Origin: an uncultured Collinsella sp.
GTDB taxonomy: Bacteria; Actinomycetota; Coriobacteriia; Coriobacteriales; Coriobacteriaceae
Direction of reading: 5' to 3'
DNA length: 64,000 nt
Assembly (NCBI GenBank): GCA_905209455.1
Contig: CAJLTA010000007.1
Span: 1 to 64,000 of the forward strand
Shown here one piece after another: positions 25,650 through 34,639 of the stretch. The position numbers and the translations under genes were made by a program. The notes under the pieces were generated by a model. It was not told the DNA's origin. It searched no databases and saw only the letters and a program-made list of their open reading frames with translations. Numbering within the stretch: position 1 is the stretch's first letter; every line of letters begins with the position of its first letter.

Positions 25650-27103
25650 CGAGCAATCGCCTTCTTAACGCACGCGACGAGCGTCGTTGCCGCCGTCTCG
25701 ATATCGCGGTCGCCAACGAGCGTGCGCACATCAAACAGAATGCGGTCGTGCGAGGTGCGCGTGACGACCGGCGTGTCGAAATCTTGGACGAGCGAGCGCT
25801 TGAGTGTGTCAACGGAAAGACGCTCATCGACGAGGTTTACGGCAACGCACATGGTGGGCAGCTCGACGGTAGGCAGCGAGCCGCCGCCGGGGGTCGACGA
25901 TTCCTCGACGATTTCCACCTGCACGGCACAAGGACAGCCAGCCTTATCGAGACCCGCCACCATCAATTCGCGCAGCTTACGCGCGCGACGCTCCAGATGA
26001 GCCTGCGGAAGCGTGAGCATGTTGAGCACCGGCACCTCGCGATGGGCAACATCCGCCCCATCCATGTAAATGCGCAGTGTAGACTCGAGCGCCGCCAGTA
26101 CGAGCTTACCCGGACGCAGGGCACGCATAAGCGGATGCGACCCGCAGGCCTGAACCAAATCGCGACGGCCCATAATAATGCCCGCCTGTGCGGCACCGAG
26201 CAGCTTATCGCCCGAGCACGACACCAGATCGAGCCCTGCCGAAACCGAAGCCGGCGTGGTTTCTTCGCCGCCGCGCACCAAGATGTCGTCGGGCAGCAGC
26301 GCGCCCGAGCCCTGGTCTTCGTAGAAGAGCAGGCCATGCTTATGAGCAAGCGCCGCAAGCTCCCGAGAGCCTACCTCCTCGTGGAAACCCTCGATGCGAT
26401 AGTTGGAAGGATGGACCTTAAGGATCATCGCCGTATCGGGCGTGATGGCGCGCTCGTAGTCGCCCAAATGTGTGCGGTTGGTGGCGCCGACCTCGACGAG
26501 TTTGGCGCCCGAAGCCGCCATGACATCGGGGATGCGGAAGCTGCCGCCGATTTCGACAAGCTCGCCGCGGCTGACGATGACCTCCTTGCCTGCGGCATGG
26601 GTCGCCAGCACCAGCAGCACCGCGGCGGCATTGTTGTTGACCACGAGCGCGTCCTCGGCACCGGTGAGCGAGCGAATCAGCTGCGCGGCGTGCTCCTTGC
26701 GCGACCCGCGCGAACAGGTGTCCACACTGTACTCGAGCGTACTGTACCCGCGCGCAACCTCGGCCACGGCCTTTGCCGCCGACTCCGCGAGCGGGGCTCG
26801 ACCCAGGTTGGTATGGATGACCACGCCCGTAGCGTTGACGGCAGGGCGCAGGCTCGGCAGTGCGGATCGATGCGAACGCCACTCGATCGCCGAGGCCAGG
26901 TCGCGCTTAGAGCGCGGGGCGGCACCGGCGCGAATGGCGGCACGCTCCTCGTCGAGCTCGGCCGTGACGGCGGCATGCACCACCGCGTCGCAGGTCTCCC
27001 CCGCCGCCTTCACTACCGGCCACTCGGCAAGCAGCTCGTTGACGGAGGGAATGGCGCGCAGGCGGGCGCGCACCTCATCGGACATGTTCTGGCTATCGCT
27101 CAT
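25646..27103 (-). CDS. selA: L-seryl-tRNA(Sec) selenium transferase
   Basis: A 485-aa PLP enzyme that converts Ser-tRNA(Sec) to Sec-tRNA(Sec) using selenophosphate. The PLP lysine lies in CSGDKLLGAAQAG. Other family segments are GVVIHTNLGRAPL, VNNNAAAVLLVL and YEDQGSGALLP. The start at 27103 (MSDSQNMSDEVR) is preceded by GAAAGG; MSDEVRARL at +7 is a weaker alternative. It lies 52 bases after the molybdopterin oxidoreductase gene and runs into selB, suggesting one transcription unit selA-selB-(selC)-mobA. Confidence 0.96.
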   Translation of the reverse strand: MSDSQNMSDEVRARLRAIPSVNELLAEWPVVKAAGETCDAVVHAAVTAELDEERAAIRAGAAPRSKRDLASAIEWRSHRSALPSLRPAVNATGVVIHTNLGRAPLAESAAKAVAEVARGYSTLEYSVDTCSRGSRKEHAAQLIRSLTGAEDALVVNNNAAAVLLVLATHAAGKEVIVSRGELVEIGGSFRIPDVMAASGAKLVEVGATNRTHLGDYERAITPDTAMILKVHPSNYRIEGFHEEVGSRELAALAHKHGLLFYEDQGSGALLPDDILVRGGEETTPASVSAGLDLVSCSGDKLLGAAQAGIIMGRRDLVQACGSHPLMRALRPGKLVLAALESTLRIYMDGADVAHREVPVLNMLTLPQAHLERRARKLRELMVAGLDKAGCPCAVQVEIVEESSTPGGGSLPTVELPTMCVAVNLVDERLSVDTLKRSLVQDFDTPVVTRTSHDRILFDVRTLVGDRDIETAATTLVACVKKAIAR

Positions 27104-27155
27104 GTGCGGCCTTTCAAAAGAAACGTGGATCAGTCGAATACATCAGCTGAGTCAA

Positions 27156-29273
27156 TTACTCGTTATTATCCTCGCGCGCCGCGATCTTTTCCACGCGAAC
27201 GGCGTTTTCCTGGGTGAGCGCGGCGCCTGTCAACGGGTCCCAACGCAACGGCGTATGGTCGAGTGGGCCGACGCCCAAGGCTTGAGCGCCGCCGGCATCG
27301 GCGCCAAACGAACGCCCGCCGGGGGCGGCCGAGGTGAAGATGCACGCCGGATGCAGATACGGCGTCGTCTCCACGCGCACGCGGTCGCGGCCCATATCAC
27401 TCACGAGTTCGACAATCTCGCCGTCGGCGATGCCCATGTGCGCAGCAGTATCGGCATTTATCTGCACGGCATCCAGGTCCGATCCAGCCTCGGCGGCACC
27501 TTGGGCCGCAAGCCTGCGCGAGGTATGCGACTCAAAGGGACGGTTGCCGCTAATGAGGCGAAACATCCCCGGACCGGGCTCCACCATGGGCGCGACCCAA
27601 CCGGGAACGCGGCCCAGACCGGCTCGCCCCCATACGTCGCTTGCCAGCGCAATTTTGCCGCCATCCAAGGGAATCGCCGGCTCGCCCGTACGCGACGGCA
27701 ACGCAACACCCGTGTCGGCCCAGCCGCGCTCCTTGAGCTCGTCCAGATTGATTCCAAACGGTGCCACCTGGGCAGCCGCCAGATCGTCAGACGTAAACTG
27801 GAAGTACTCGCCCACACCACACGCCTGTGCCAGACCGGCAAAGATCTCCCGACCGGGACGCGTGTCATCATGCTGCACGGGCAGCACGGCATTACGGTAG
27901 AACACGCGCGCATCGTTGGTGCCCATCACCGTTCCCACGCCACGGTCGGCCTCCAGGTACGTCACGTCGGGCAGCACGAAGTCAGAAGCACGCGCTGTCT
28001 CGGACCAGCGAATATCAATCGTCACGAGCAAGTCGAGTTGCTGCAAAATACCCAACCAAGCCTGCGCATTGCCATAGCCCGCACCGGGGTTACTGGCATA
28101 GACGATAAGTCCACGCAAATCGCCGGCAAGAATCGACTGACCGATGGTCGTGCACAGGCCGCGCACCGGATCGACCAGTGGATAGCGCTCGGACCCCAAC
28201 TTAGGCTCATGCGGCACCGGCGGCGTCGCGAAACGCACAGGGTCCAAGTCACCCAGCGCAAACGGTGTGGGTGGATTGAGCGCGCCGCCCGCATGTCCAA
28301 TACAGCCCAGCAGCACATCGACCATGCAGATAGCTCGCGCCGTCTGCGTACTGTTGGCATACGCGATACCGATACCACCATGAAAGCCAGCGTCAACCAC
28401 CGCAGCAGGCGCCGCGGCAGCCAAATCACGCGCAGTCGCACGGATATCGTCCGCCGGCACGTCGCACATCGACTCAGCCCACTCGGGCGTCCAAGCAGCG
28501 GCCGCCTGCGCCAGCTCGTCAAAACCCGTGGCGTAGCGGGCAACGAACTCGTGGTCGTACAGGCCCTCGGCAATCAAGACATGCGCAATGCCCAACAGCA
28601 AGGCCAGGTCGCAGCCCGGGCGCACGCGCAGCCAGCGGTCGGCAAGCGCAGCCGAGCCACTGCGCCGGGGGTCGACCACGATAATCTTCGCCCCACGTCG
28701 ACGGGCATCGTTGAGCGCATCAACGGCCCCCATCGTCGACGAATCCACCAAGGAACGCCCCAGGTACATAATGCAATCGGTGTTCGCAAGGTCGGAGGCG
28801 GGACTATAACCCAGGCTATGCTCCCAACCGGTGAGACGGCTTACCTCGCAGGCGCCATCGGCACCGTACACGTTGGGCGAGCCCAACGCATGCATAAAGC
28901 GATACGCCCAGTAACGGTCGAACGAAGGCACGCCGAGCGTCATGCCCAGCGCACGAGGCCCGTGCTCGTCAACAATCCCCAAAAGGCGCGCAGCGATCTG
29001 CGCGAACGCCTCATCCCAGGAAATCGCATCGAACCCCGAGCCATCAGCTCGTCGGCGCATGGGGTGCAAAATCCGGTCGCGCTCGTCAAACGGCATAGAC
29101 AGCCGATGCCGCCCGCGGGCGCACAGAGCACGCGCCGCGCACGGATGCCCCGGCACCGGCAACTCTGCCACCACGCGACCGTCCTCAACGCGTGCCGCAA
29201 AGGCGCAATCGGCATAGCATCCCCCGCATGTGGTCACCACGGCGCGACCGTCACGCTTCACAGCAGATGCCAT
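27156..29273 (-). CDS. DMSO-reductase-family molybdopterin oxidoreductase
   Basis: A 705-aa bis-MGD enzyme. The N terminus has a [4Fe-4S] motif CGGCYADC followed about 25 residues later by GHPCAARALCARG. The molybdopterin domain includes ISWDEAFAQIA and, at the position expected for the Mo ligand, GADGACEVSRLTG, which suggests Cys. The C terminus has the molydopterin-dinucleotide-binding domain (LISGNRPFESHTSR). No Tat signal is seen, so it is probably cytoplasmic. The start at 29273 (MASAVKRDGR) follows AAAGGGG. No ferredoxin-like or membrane subunit is adjacent. The substrate is unknown; thiosulfate/polysulfide-reductase-like or formate-dehydrogenase-like activity is possible. Confidence 0.83.
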   Translation of the reverse strand: MASAVKRDGRAVVTTCGGCYADCAFAARVEDGRVVAELPVPGHPCAARALCARGRHRLSMPFDERDRILHPMRRRADGSGFDAISWDEAFAQIAARLLGIVDEHGPRALGMTLGVPSFDRYWAYRFMHALGSPNVYGADGACEVSRLTGWEHSLGYSPASDLANTDCIMYLGRSLVDSSTMGAVDALNDARRRGAKIIVVDPRRSGSAALADRWLRVRPGCDLALLLGIAHVLIAEGLYDHEFVARYATGFDELAQAAAAWTPEWAESMCDVPADDIRATARDLAAAAPAAVVDAGFHGGIGIAYANSTQTARAICMVDVLLGCIGHAGGALNPPTPFALGDLDPVRFATPPVPHEPKLGSERYPLVDPVRGLCTTIGQSILAGDLRGLIVYASNPGAGYGNAQAWLGILQQLDLLVTIDIRWSETARASDFVLPDVTYLEADRGVGTVMGTNDARVFYRNAVLPVQHDDTRPGREIFAGLAQACGVGEYFQFTSDDLAAAQVAPFGINLDELKERGWADTGVALPSRTGEPAIPLDGGKIALASDVWGRAGLGRVPGWVAPMVEPGPGMFRLISGNRPFESHTSRRLAAQGAAEAGSDLDAVQINADTAAHMGIADGEIVELVSDMGRDRVRVETTPYLHPACIFTSAAPGGRSFGADAGGAQALGVGPLDHTPLRWDPLTGAALTQENAVRVEKIAAREDNNE

Positions 29274-29337
29274 CTCGATTACCCCTTTCATCAGCCAAAC
29301 ACAACAGGCCAAAAGCCCGGCAACGAGCCCCGGACCC

Positions 29338-29374
29338 AAAAAGCCTCCCGCACGGCAACGCCCCGCGGGAGGCC
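29338..29374 (-). terminator. Terminator after formate channel gene
   Basis: GCCTCCCGC (29343-29351) pairs with GCGGGAGGC (29365-29373). On the minus strand it is followed by TTTTTGGG. It ends the formate hydrogenlyase operon before the molybdopterin oxidoreductase gene. Confidence 0.85.
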
Positions 29375-29395
29375 CAACGTCAAACAGGCGGTACC

Positions 29396-30235
29396 TTACG
29401 CCTCGGACTTCTTGGCGTAGATAAACCAGTAGCCGAGCGCGACCAGAACCGCGCCGCCCACGATGTTGCCCAGCGTGGCGGCAGACAGGTTAAACGCAAT
29501 GCCCGCGGCGTTGAGCGCATCGGCGCCGGCGACGTCGGCACCGTAGCCGCATGCATGCATCACGGCACCCATGGGCAAAAAGTACATGTTGGCGACGCAG
29601 TGCTCAAAACCGCAGGCCACAAAGGCGGCGATGGGCAGCAGAATGCCCACGACCTTATCGACCACGGTCTTGCCGGCGGTACCGATCCACACGGCCAGGC
29701 ACACAAAGATGTTGCACAGGATGCCGCGGAAGAAGATCGTCACCCAGTCGACCGTCACCTTGCCGGCGGCGACGCTCACCATGGAATTGGCGACCGCCTC
29801 GCCGTTGAGCCTGTAAATGCCGGCCATGTACACCAAAAAGACGATGAACAGGGCACCGACAAAGTTACCGACCCATACGACGACCCATGCCTTGAGCATC
29901 TGAGCCAGAGTGATCTTTTTGCTCTTGAGCGCGCAGACCATAAGCGAGTTGCCGGTGAACAACTCGGCGCCACACACCAGCACCAGCACCAGGCCCAGGC
30001 AAAAGCACAGGCCGCCCACGACGCGCTGGGCGCCCCAGCCCAGCGTGCTATCGCTCAAGAACACGGTAAAGAACAGGCCGCCGAAGGCAATAAACGCACC
30101 GGCGAACATTGCCAACAGAAAGGCCTTTGCGACCGGCAGGTTGGCCTTGGTCACGCCGGCGGCCTCGGTCTTGGCCTCGATCGCGGCGGGTGCCAGGCAA
30201 TCGGGAGCAGGGTACTCCACCTTGGAATCTGCCAT
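29396..30235 (-). CDS. Formate/nitrite transporter family channel (FocA/FdhC type)
   Basis: A 279-aa membrane channel of the FNT family with about six hydrophobic segments. It has the family motifs GAFIAFGGLFF, CGAELFTGNSLMV and GWVGNF-like WVGNFVGALF. The duplicated pore signature appears again in CGFEHCVANMYFLPMG. The ATG at 30235 (MADSKVEYPA) follows GAAAGAAGTG; an open frame 13 codons upstream is less likely. As last gene of the hyf-type operon it probably exports and imports formate for the hydrogenlyase, like FocA/FocB beside E. coli hyc/hyf. Confidence 0.9.
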   Translation of the reverse strand: MADSKVEYPAPDCLAPAAIEAKTEAAGVTKANLPVAKAFLLAMFAGAFIAFGGLFFTVFLSDSTLGWGAQRVVGGLCFCLGLVLVLVCGAELFTGNSLMVCALKSKKITLAQMLKAWVVVWVGNFVGALFIVFLVYMAGIYRLNGEAVANSMVSVAAGKVTVDWVTIFFRGILCNIFVCLAVWIGTAGKTVVDKVVGILLPIAAFVACGFEHCVANMYFLPMGAVMHACGYGADVAGADALNAAGIAFNLSAATLGNIVGGAVLVALGYWFIYAKKSEA

Positions 30236-30274
30236 GTCAATCACTTCTTTCCTAATCAGCAGGGACAAGCGCAC

Positions 30275-30778
30275 CTATTGCTCTTGCCCCAAGCGGACAA
30301 AGTGGGAAAAGTCGTTGGCGGCCACGGCGTCGTACACGGCGTCGACGGCGTCAAAGACTTCCGGGGACATGGGGTTGTAGAACTCCGTGTCGCCCGGCTG
30401 AATCCCAACGAAGACGATATCGTCACACGATTGCTCGATTTCCTCGATCAGAATCGACAAAGGAAGCAAATGCGTGGTGAACATCGACTTGCGGGCCACG
30501 TCACGTTTGTCGAGTAGGCGGATGGCGCCGACGGGCAGCGCCATGTCGGCAGCATCGACCAAAACCAAACGCGGCGGACGCTCGCGCTTGACCTCGATGA
30601 TGTCATCCTCGGGCGTTTGCCCGCCGTCGATGGTGTACCAACCGGCGATAGGTGTGTCTTCCATCTTTTTGGAGAGCACGGGGCCGGCGGCATCGTCGGC
30701 ACGCAGCACGCTTCCCGCCGTGAGCACAATACCGGCAAACGGGGCGCCGTTCACACAACCATCCACAACGCGACCCAT
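30275..30778 (-). CDS. hycI: Hydrogenase maturation endopeptidase
   Basis: A 167-aa nickel-dependent protease of the HycI/HybD family that removes the C-terminal tail of the hydrogenase large subunit after nickel insertion. Family features are GSVLRADDAAGP near the N terminus (metal Asp), LVDAADMALPVGAIR in the middle and the histidine in FTTHLLPLS. The HyfG protein encoded at 32863 keeps a tail after DPCYSCTDR, the expected cleavage position. It overlaps the hycH-like gene by one base. Confidence 0.92.
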   Translation of the reverse strand: MGRVVDGCVNGAPFAGIVLTAGSVLRADDAAGPVLSKKMEDTPIAGWYTIDGGQTPEDDIIEVKRERPPRLVLVDAADMALPVGAIRLLDKRDVARKSMFTTHLLPLSILIEEIEQSCDDIVFVGIQPGDTEFYNPMSPEVFDAVDAVYDAVAANDFSHFVRLGQEQ

Positions 30779-31359
30779 TACTGCAACCTCCCCGTCAGAT
30801 ACACGCCCGACACATCGCGCACGCGCTCGACCAGATCGCGAAACTTCATTAAGAACGCGACCTGCTGGGCATGCAGGCCAAAGTCGTTATCGAACACCGA
30901 GATGCCGGCCTTGGCCGAGCCGCGAAAACCGCGCTCGTCGAGCAGCGTATCGCAGGCCTCGAGCAGCGACGGCACCGCCGCCTTGTCGAGCTGGCACTCG
31001 CCAAAGGAGCGGATGGCCTCGAACTTGGTCTTGGCCTCCCCCTCCGGCAGCGCGTCGATAAGCGTATAGAACACGTTCACCGGCACCGACAGGCGCGGCT
31101 CAAAGCAGTCGAGCACGCCGGTATGGTGGCCCACGGCGAGCGTGTAGTACAGCACGTCGCAGGCCTCCTGGGGAACGTCTTCCTCGGTCTCCACAAACTT
31201 ACGCGTGAGCTCGTAAAAGACCACCTGGTCGGGCGCATGGTCCAGGCAGGGGTCGGCGACGCCCTCGGCAGCCTCGTCGCTTGCGCGCGAGGCATCGCCA
31301 AAGGAGCCGCCGAGCATACCGGGGCCCGCAAAGTAACCAGAGCGGTCCGTGAGCTCCAT
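30778..31359 (-). CDS. HycH/HyfJ-type formate hydrogenlyase maturation protein
   Basis: A 193-aa soluble protein that resembles HycH/HyfJ, an assembly factor for the formate hydrogenlyase large subunit. Family-like segments are VVFYELTRKFVETEEDVPQE and VLYYTLAVGHHTGVLDCFEP. The gene sits exactly where hyfJ/hycH lies in E. coli, between the small subunit gene and hycI. Its precise biochemical step is not known. Confidence 0.85.
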   Translation of the reverse strand: MELTDRSGYFAGPGMLGGSFGDASRASDEAAEGVADPCLDHAPDQVVFYELTRKFVETEEDVPQEACDVLYYTLAVGHHTGVLDCFEPRLSVPVNVFYTLIDALPEGEAKTKFEAIRSFGECQLDKAAVPSLLEACDTLLDERGFRGSAKAGISVFDNDFGLHAQQVAFLMKFRDLVERVRDVSGVYLTGRLQ

Positions 31360-32142
31360 CTAGCGACCTCCGGCCAGCACAAGATCCTGCAGCGCCGAGT
31401 AGACCTCAACGCGGCGCGGATCGTCCTGCTTGTCGATGAGCAGCGCCATGGCACCGCGGATATCGCCCTTGGGCGCACCCTCGAGCGTATCCATAAACTC
31501 ATTGGCAAGGTCGCGGCCGTAACGGTAGCCGCTCATGGCGCGAGCCTCGCGCTCGATGGCAACGCGCAGCTTGTACGGAACGCCGGGGTGCAGGATATCG
31601 GCCTGCTCGCCGGCGGCCTCCACCGTGGTCTCGGCATGGAGCTTTTGGTCAAGCAGACCGAGCGCCATGGCAAAGCCGTAGATGGTCTGCGCGGGGCTGG
31701 GCGGGCAGCCGGGGATGTAGACATCGACCGGCAGAATCTTGTCCGTGCCGCCCCAGACGCAGTAGTTGTCGTAGAAGATGCCGCCGGTGCAGCCGCACGC
31801 GCCATAGGACACCACGATCTTGGGATCGGGTGCGGCCTCAAAGGCGCGCAGGGCCGGCATGCGCATGGCACGCGCCACGGCGCCGGTGTACAGCAGTACA
31901 TCGGCGTGACGGGGCGAGGGCACGACCTTGATGCCAAAACGCTCGACGTCGAAGACGGGCGTGATGGAACCGAAGATCTCGATCTCGCAGCCGTTGCAGC
32001 CGCCGCAGTCAACACGGTAGACGTACACCGAGCGCTTGATCTTCTTAAGAAGGGTCGCCTTGGCCTTCTCGATGCTCTCGTCGAGCTCGATCTTGGTCGG
32101 GCGGTACTGGAGCCGCTCGGGCAAAAGCGTGGGTTCGGCCAT
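31360..32142 (-). CDS. hyfI: Hydrogenase-4 small subunit (NuoB-like)
   Basis: A 260-aa iron-sulfur subunit of group 4 [NiFe] hydrogenase, homologous to HycG and NuoB. Cysteine ligands for the proximal [4Fe-4S] cluster are seen in CGGCNGCE, GACGCTGG and PGCPPSP. It partners the large subunit HyfG and relays electrons from HyfH to the NiFe site on the cytoplasmic side. Its ATG is 2 bases after the hyfH stop. Confidence 0.94.
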   Translation of the reverse strand: MAEPTLLPERLQYRPTKIELDESIEKAKATLLKKIKRSVYVYRVDCGGCNGCEIEIFGSITPVFDVERFGIKVVPSPRHADVLLYTGAVARAMRMPALRAFEAAPDPKIVVSYGACGCTGGIFYDNYCVWGGTDKILPVDVYIPGCPPSPAQTIYGFAMALGLLDQKLHAETTVEAAGEQADILHPGVPYKLRVAIEREARAMSGYRYGRDLANEFMDTLEGAPKGDIRGAMALLIDKQDDPRRVEVYSALQDLVLAGGR

Positions 32143-32144
32143 GG

Positions 32145-32861
32145 TTACTCCTCCTTCGTTTCAAAATCCATGATGATGCCCTCGACCGGCGCCGGACCGG
32201 CGGGAATCTCGGGCGCATCGGGGTTGAGCTCGCGGTCGATATACTCCGGGTTCACGCCGTGGCCGCCTAGGTACTCCATGCCGGGGCCCTGGGGCTCGCC
32301 GGACGCAAGCGTCTCGTTGGCAGCCATGCCGTGCGCATTGCCGGTCTTTACGGCCGAGGCGGCGCGCAGGGCGTCGAGCTCGCGTTTGCACTCCTGGCAC
32401 ATACCGACGGTACGGGCAGCCTGCTCGGCCTCCATGCCGCCGGCCTTTTGCAGCAGGCGCTTGGCGTAGTCGATCTCCTTGTGCGGGGCAAACGGCTTGC
32501 CGCAGCGCGAGCAGTGCTCGAGCGTATAGACGCTCTTGCTGGTGAGGTCGTCCTTACTCATGACGGCCAGCTCAAACTCCTCGGTGAGCTTGATGGCCTC
32601 CATGGGGCAAGCTTCCTCGCAGCGGCCGCAAAAGATGCAGCGACCGTAGTCGATCGACCAGGTGATGGTATCGGCCGCAAGGTCAGTGTCCATGCGAATG
32701 GCATCGGCCGGGCACGCCACGCCGCAGGCACCGCAGGCGATGCAGAGCTCGGCATTGTGCTCGGGCTTGCCGCGCATGTCCTTGTTGGTGGGGAACGGCG
32801 CAAACGGATACTTGACCGTCGCGTCGCCGGCCTTGGCGTTGACCTTCCAAAGCTTCAGCAT
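32145..32861 (-). CDS. hyfH: Hydrogenase-4 polyferredoxin-like subunit
   Basis: A 238-aa electron-transfer subunit like HyfH/HycF/NuoI with two [4Fe-4S] motifs, CIACGACGVACP and CIFCGRCEEACP. A further zinc-ribbon-like set, CSRCGKP and CQEC, lies in the C-terminal half. The start at 32861 (MLKLWKVNAK) follows the hyfG stop by one base; an upstream extension merely overlaps hyfG. The C-terminal tail (~60 aa, acidic and Pro-rich) is longer than in HycF. Confidence 0.92.
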   Translation of the reverse strand: MLKLWKVNAKAGDATVKYPFAPFPTNKDMRGKPEHNAELCIACGACGVACPADAIRMDTDLAADTITWSIDYGRCIFCGRCEEACPMEAIKLTEEFELAVMSKDDLTSKSVYTLEHCSRCGKPFAPHKEIDYAKRLLQKAGGMEAEQAARTVGMCQECKRELDALRAASAVKTGNAHGMAANETLASGEPQGPGMEYLGGHGVNPEYIDRELNPDAPEIPAGPAPVEGIIMDFETKEE

Positions 32862-32862
32862 A

Positions 32863-34635
32863 TTAGAGCGCCTCCTCATCGAGCGGAGCGGCCATGGTGC
32901 CCTCGCCCGCAAGCGGCGACTTGTCGCGCCAGACGTTCTCGAACTGCTCCTTGTCGAGCACGTGGTCGCGCTTGGCGGCGACATCGGTCACCGTCACGCG
33001 GTCGGTGCAGGAGTAGCACGGGTCGAGCGAGCCGACGATCAGCGCCGCGTCGCCCACGGTGTTGCCGCGGAACATGTAGCGCAGGACCGGCCAGTTGCTG
33101 TACGTGGCGGCCTTGGCGCGCCAGCGGTAGCACTTCTGGTTGTTGCCGAGCATGGCCCAGTGCACGTCCTCGCCGCGCGGCGCCTCGGTGGCGCCGATGG
33201 CGTACTTGTGCGGGGTGTACTCCCAATCCGTGGTGAGGATGGGGCCCGACGGGCAGTTCTCGAGCATGGTCTCGATCATGTCGATCGAGTCGTAGACCTC
33301 CTGGATGCGAACGGCGGTACGGCCGAAGGCATCGCAGGTGTCGGCCGTGGCGGCGTGCATCTTTTGAATATCGGGATCGGCGTAGCCGTCGAAGGGATGG
33401 TCAAAGCGCACGTCGCGGGCATAGCCCGAGCCACGCATAAGCGGGCCGACCGGCGAGAAGTCGCGTGCGATCTTGCGGTCCAGGATGCCGATGCCGCTCG
33501 TACGCTCAATAAAGTTGGGCGTGGAGAGCAAGACGTCGACGAGCTCCTGAACCTCGGAGCGCAGCTGGTGGATGGTCGTGAGCGTGGAGAGCTTCTGCTC
33601 GGCCAAAATGTCGCGACGCACGCCGCCGATCACGTTGAGGCCGTAGGTCTTGCGGTGACCGGAAAGCTTCTCGGCCAGGTCCATGGACTTCTCGCGGACG
33701 CGGAAGAACTGCTGGAAGCCGGAGTCGAAGCCCGTGTAGTGCGATGCCAGGCCAATGTTGAGCAGATGCGAGTGCAGGCGCTCAACCTCGAGCATGATGG
33801 CGCGGATGTACTGGGCGCGCGGCGGGACATGAATGTCCTGGGCGCGCTCGACGGCCTCGGCATAGGCCACCGAGTGGGCGCAGCCGCAGATGCCGCAGAT
33901 GCGGTCGGCGAGGAACGTCACGGCGTCATAGTTCAGGCGCGTCTCGGCGACCTTCTCCATGCCGCGGTGCACGTAGAACAGACGGTAGTCGGCGTCGACG
34001 ATCGTCTCGCCCTCAACGAACAGGCGGAAGTGGCCGGGCTCGTCGGAGGTAATGTGCAACGGGCCCATGGGGACGAGCGTGGTCTCCTTGCCCTTGGTGT
34101 CGGCCAAGAACTCGTAGTTTTCCATGTCGCTCGCGGGAGCGGGACGGAAGCGGTAGTCCATGGAGTCCTTGCGCAGCGGGTACAGGCCGCTGGGCCAGTC
34201 ATCGGGCAACACCAGGCGGCGACGATCGGGCAGACCCTCGGGAATCAGGCCGAACATGTCGCGCAGCTCGCGCTCGCCCCACACGCAGGCGGGGACGAAC
34301 GGCGTCACGGACGGGAACGTCATCTTGGCGGGATCGACCTCGGCGCGGACGGTCACCCAGCCGGGATCCTCCCCCTCCATGGAGATGACGTAGTACACGG
34401 CGTAACGGCCGCACAGGCTGCGCTCATCGTTGCCGATGATCACGGGAATCCAGCCGTAGCGCTCGTAGTACAGGTAGTGGACGGCCTCGGGCAGCTTGTC
34501 CTGCTTGACGGTGATCGTCAGCTGGTCCTCGCACTGCCACTCGACCTTCTCGATAGCGCCCGGCACTGCAGCACGCAGGGCCTCGACGTGGCTTTCGCAG
34601 CGACGAGCGTAGTCCTTCTTTTCAGGTTCTGCCAT
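32863..34635 (-). CDS. hyfG: Hydrogenase-4 large subunit (NiFe catalytic)
   Basis: A 590-aa catalytic subunit, with a NuoC-like N-terminal ~170 residues fused to a NuoD-like hydrogenase body, as in HycE/HyfG. Nickel ligands are present in RICGICGCAH and in DPCYSC. The tail after DPCYSCTDR (about 45 residues) is expected to be cut by HycI. It produces H2 from electrons delivered by HyfH/HyfI. The gene is 4 bases upstream-coupled to hyfF and one base from hyfH. Confidence 0.96.
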   Translation of the reverse strand: MAEPEKKDYARRCESHVEALRAAVPGAIEKVEWQCEDQLTITVKQDKLPEAVHYLYYERYGWIPVIIGNDERSLCGRYAVYYVISMEGEDPGWVTVRAEVDPAKMTFPSVTPFVPACVWGERELRDMFGLIPEGLPDRRRLVLPDDWPSGLYPLRKDSMDYRFRPAPASDMENYEFLADTKGKETTLVPMGPLHITSDEPGHFRLFVEGETIVDADYRLFYVHRGMEKVAETRLNYDAVTFLADRICGICGCAHSVAYAEAVERAQDIHVPPRAQYIRAIMLEVERLHSHLLNIGLASHYTGFDSGFQQFFRVREKSMDLAEKLSGHRKTYGLNVIGGVRRDILAEQKLSTLTTIHQLRSEVQELVDVLLSTPNFIERTSGIGILDRKIARDFSPVGPLMRGSGYARDVRFDHPFDGYADPDIQKMHAATADTCDAFGRTAVRIQEVYDSIDMIETMLENCPSGPILTTDWEYTPHKYAIGATEAPRGEDVHWAMLGNNQKCYRWRAKAATYSNWPVLRYMFRGNTVGDAALIVGSLDPCYSCTDRVTVTDVAAKRDHVLDKEQFENVWRDKSPLAGEGTMAAPLDEEAL

Positions 34636-34639
34636 GGTG

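Noticed and set aside
26472..29420. 982-aa plus-strand open frame over selA and the molybdopterin oxidoreductase
   Set aside because: Opposite two clear genes; composition is that of an antisense shadow.
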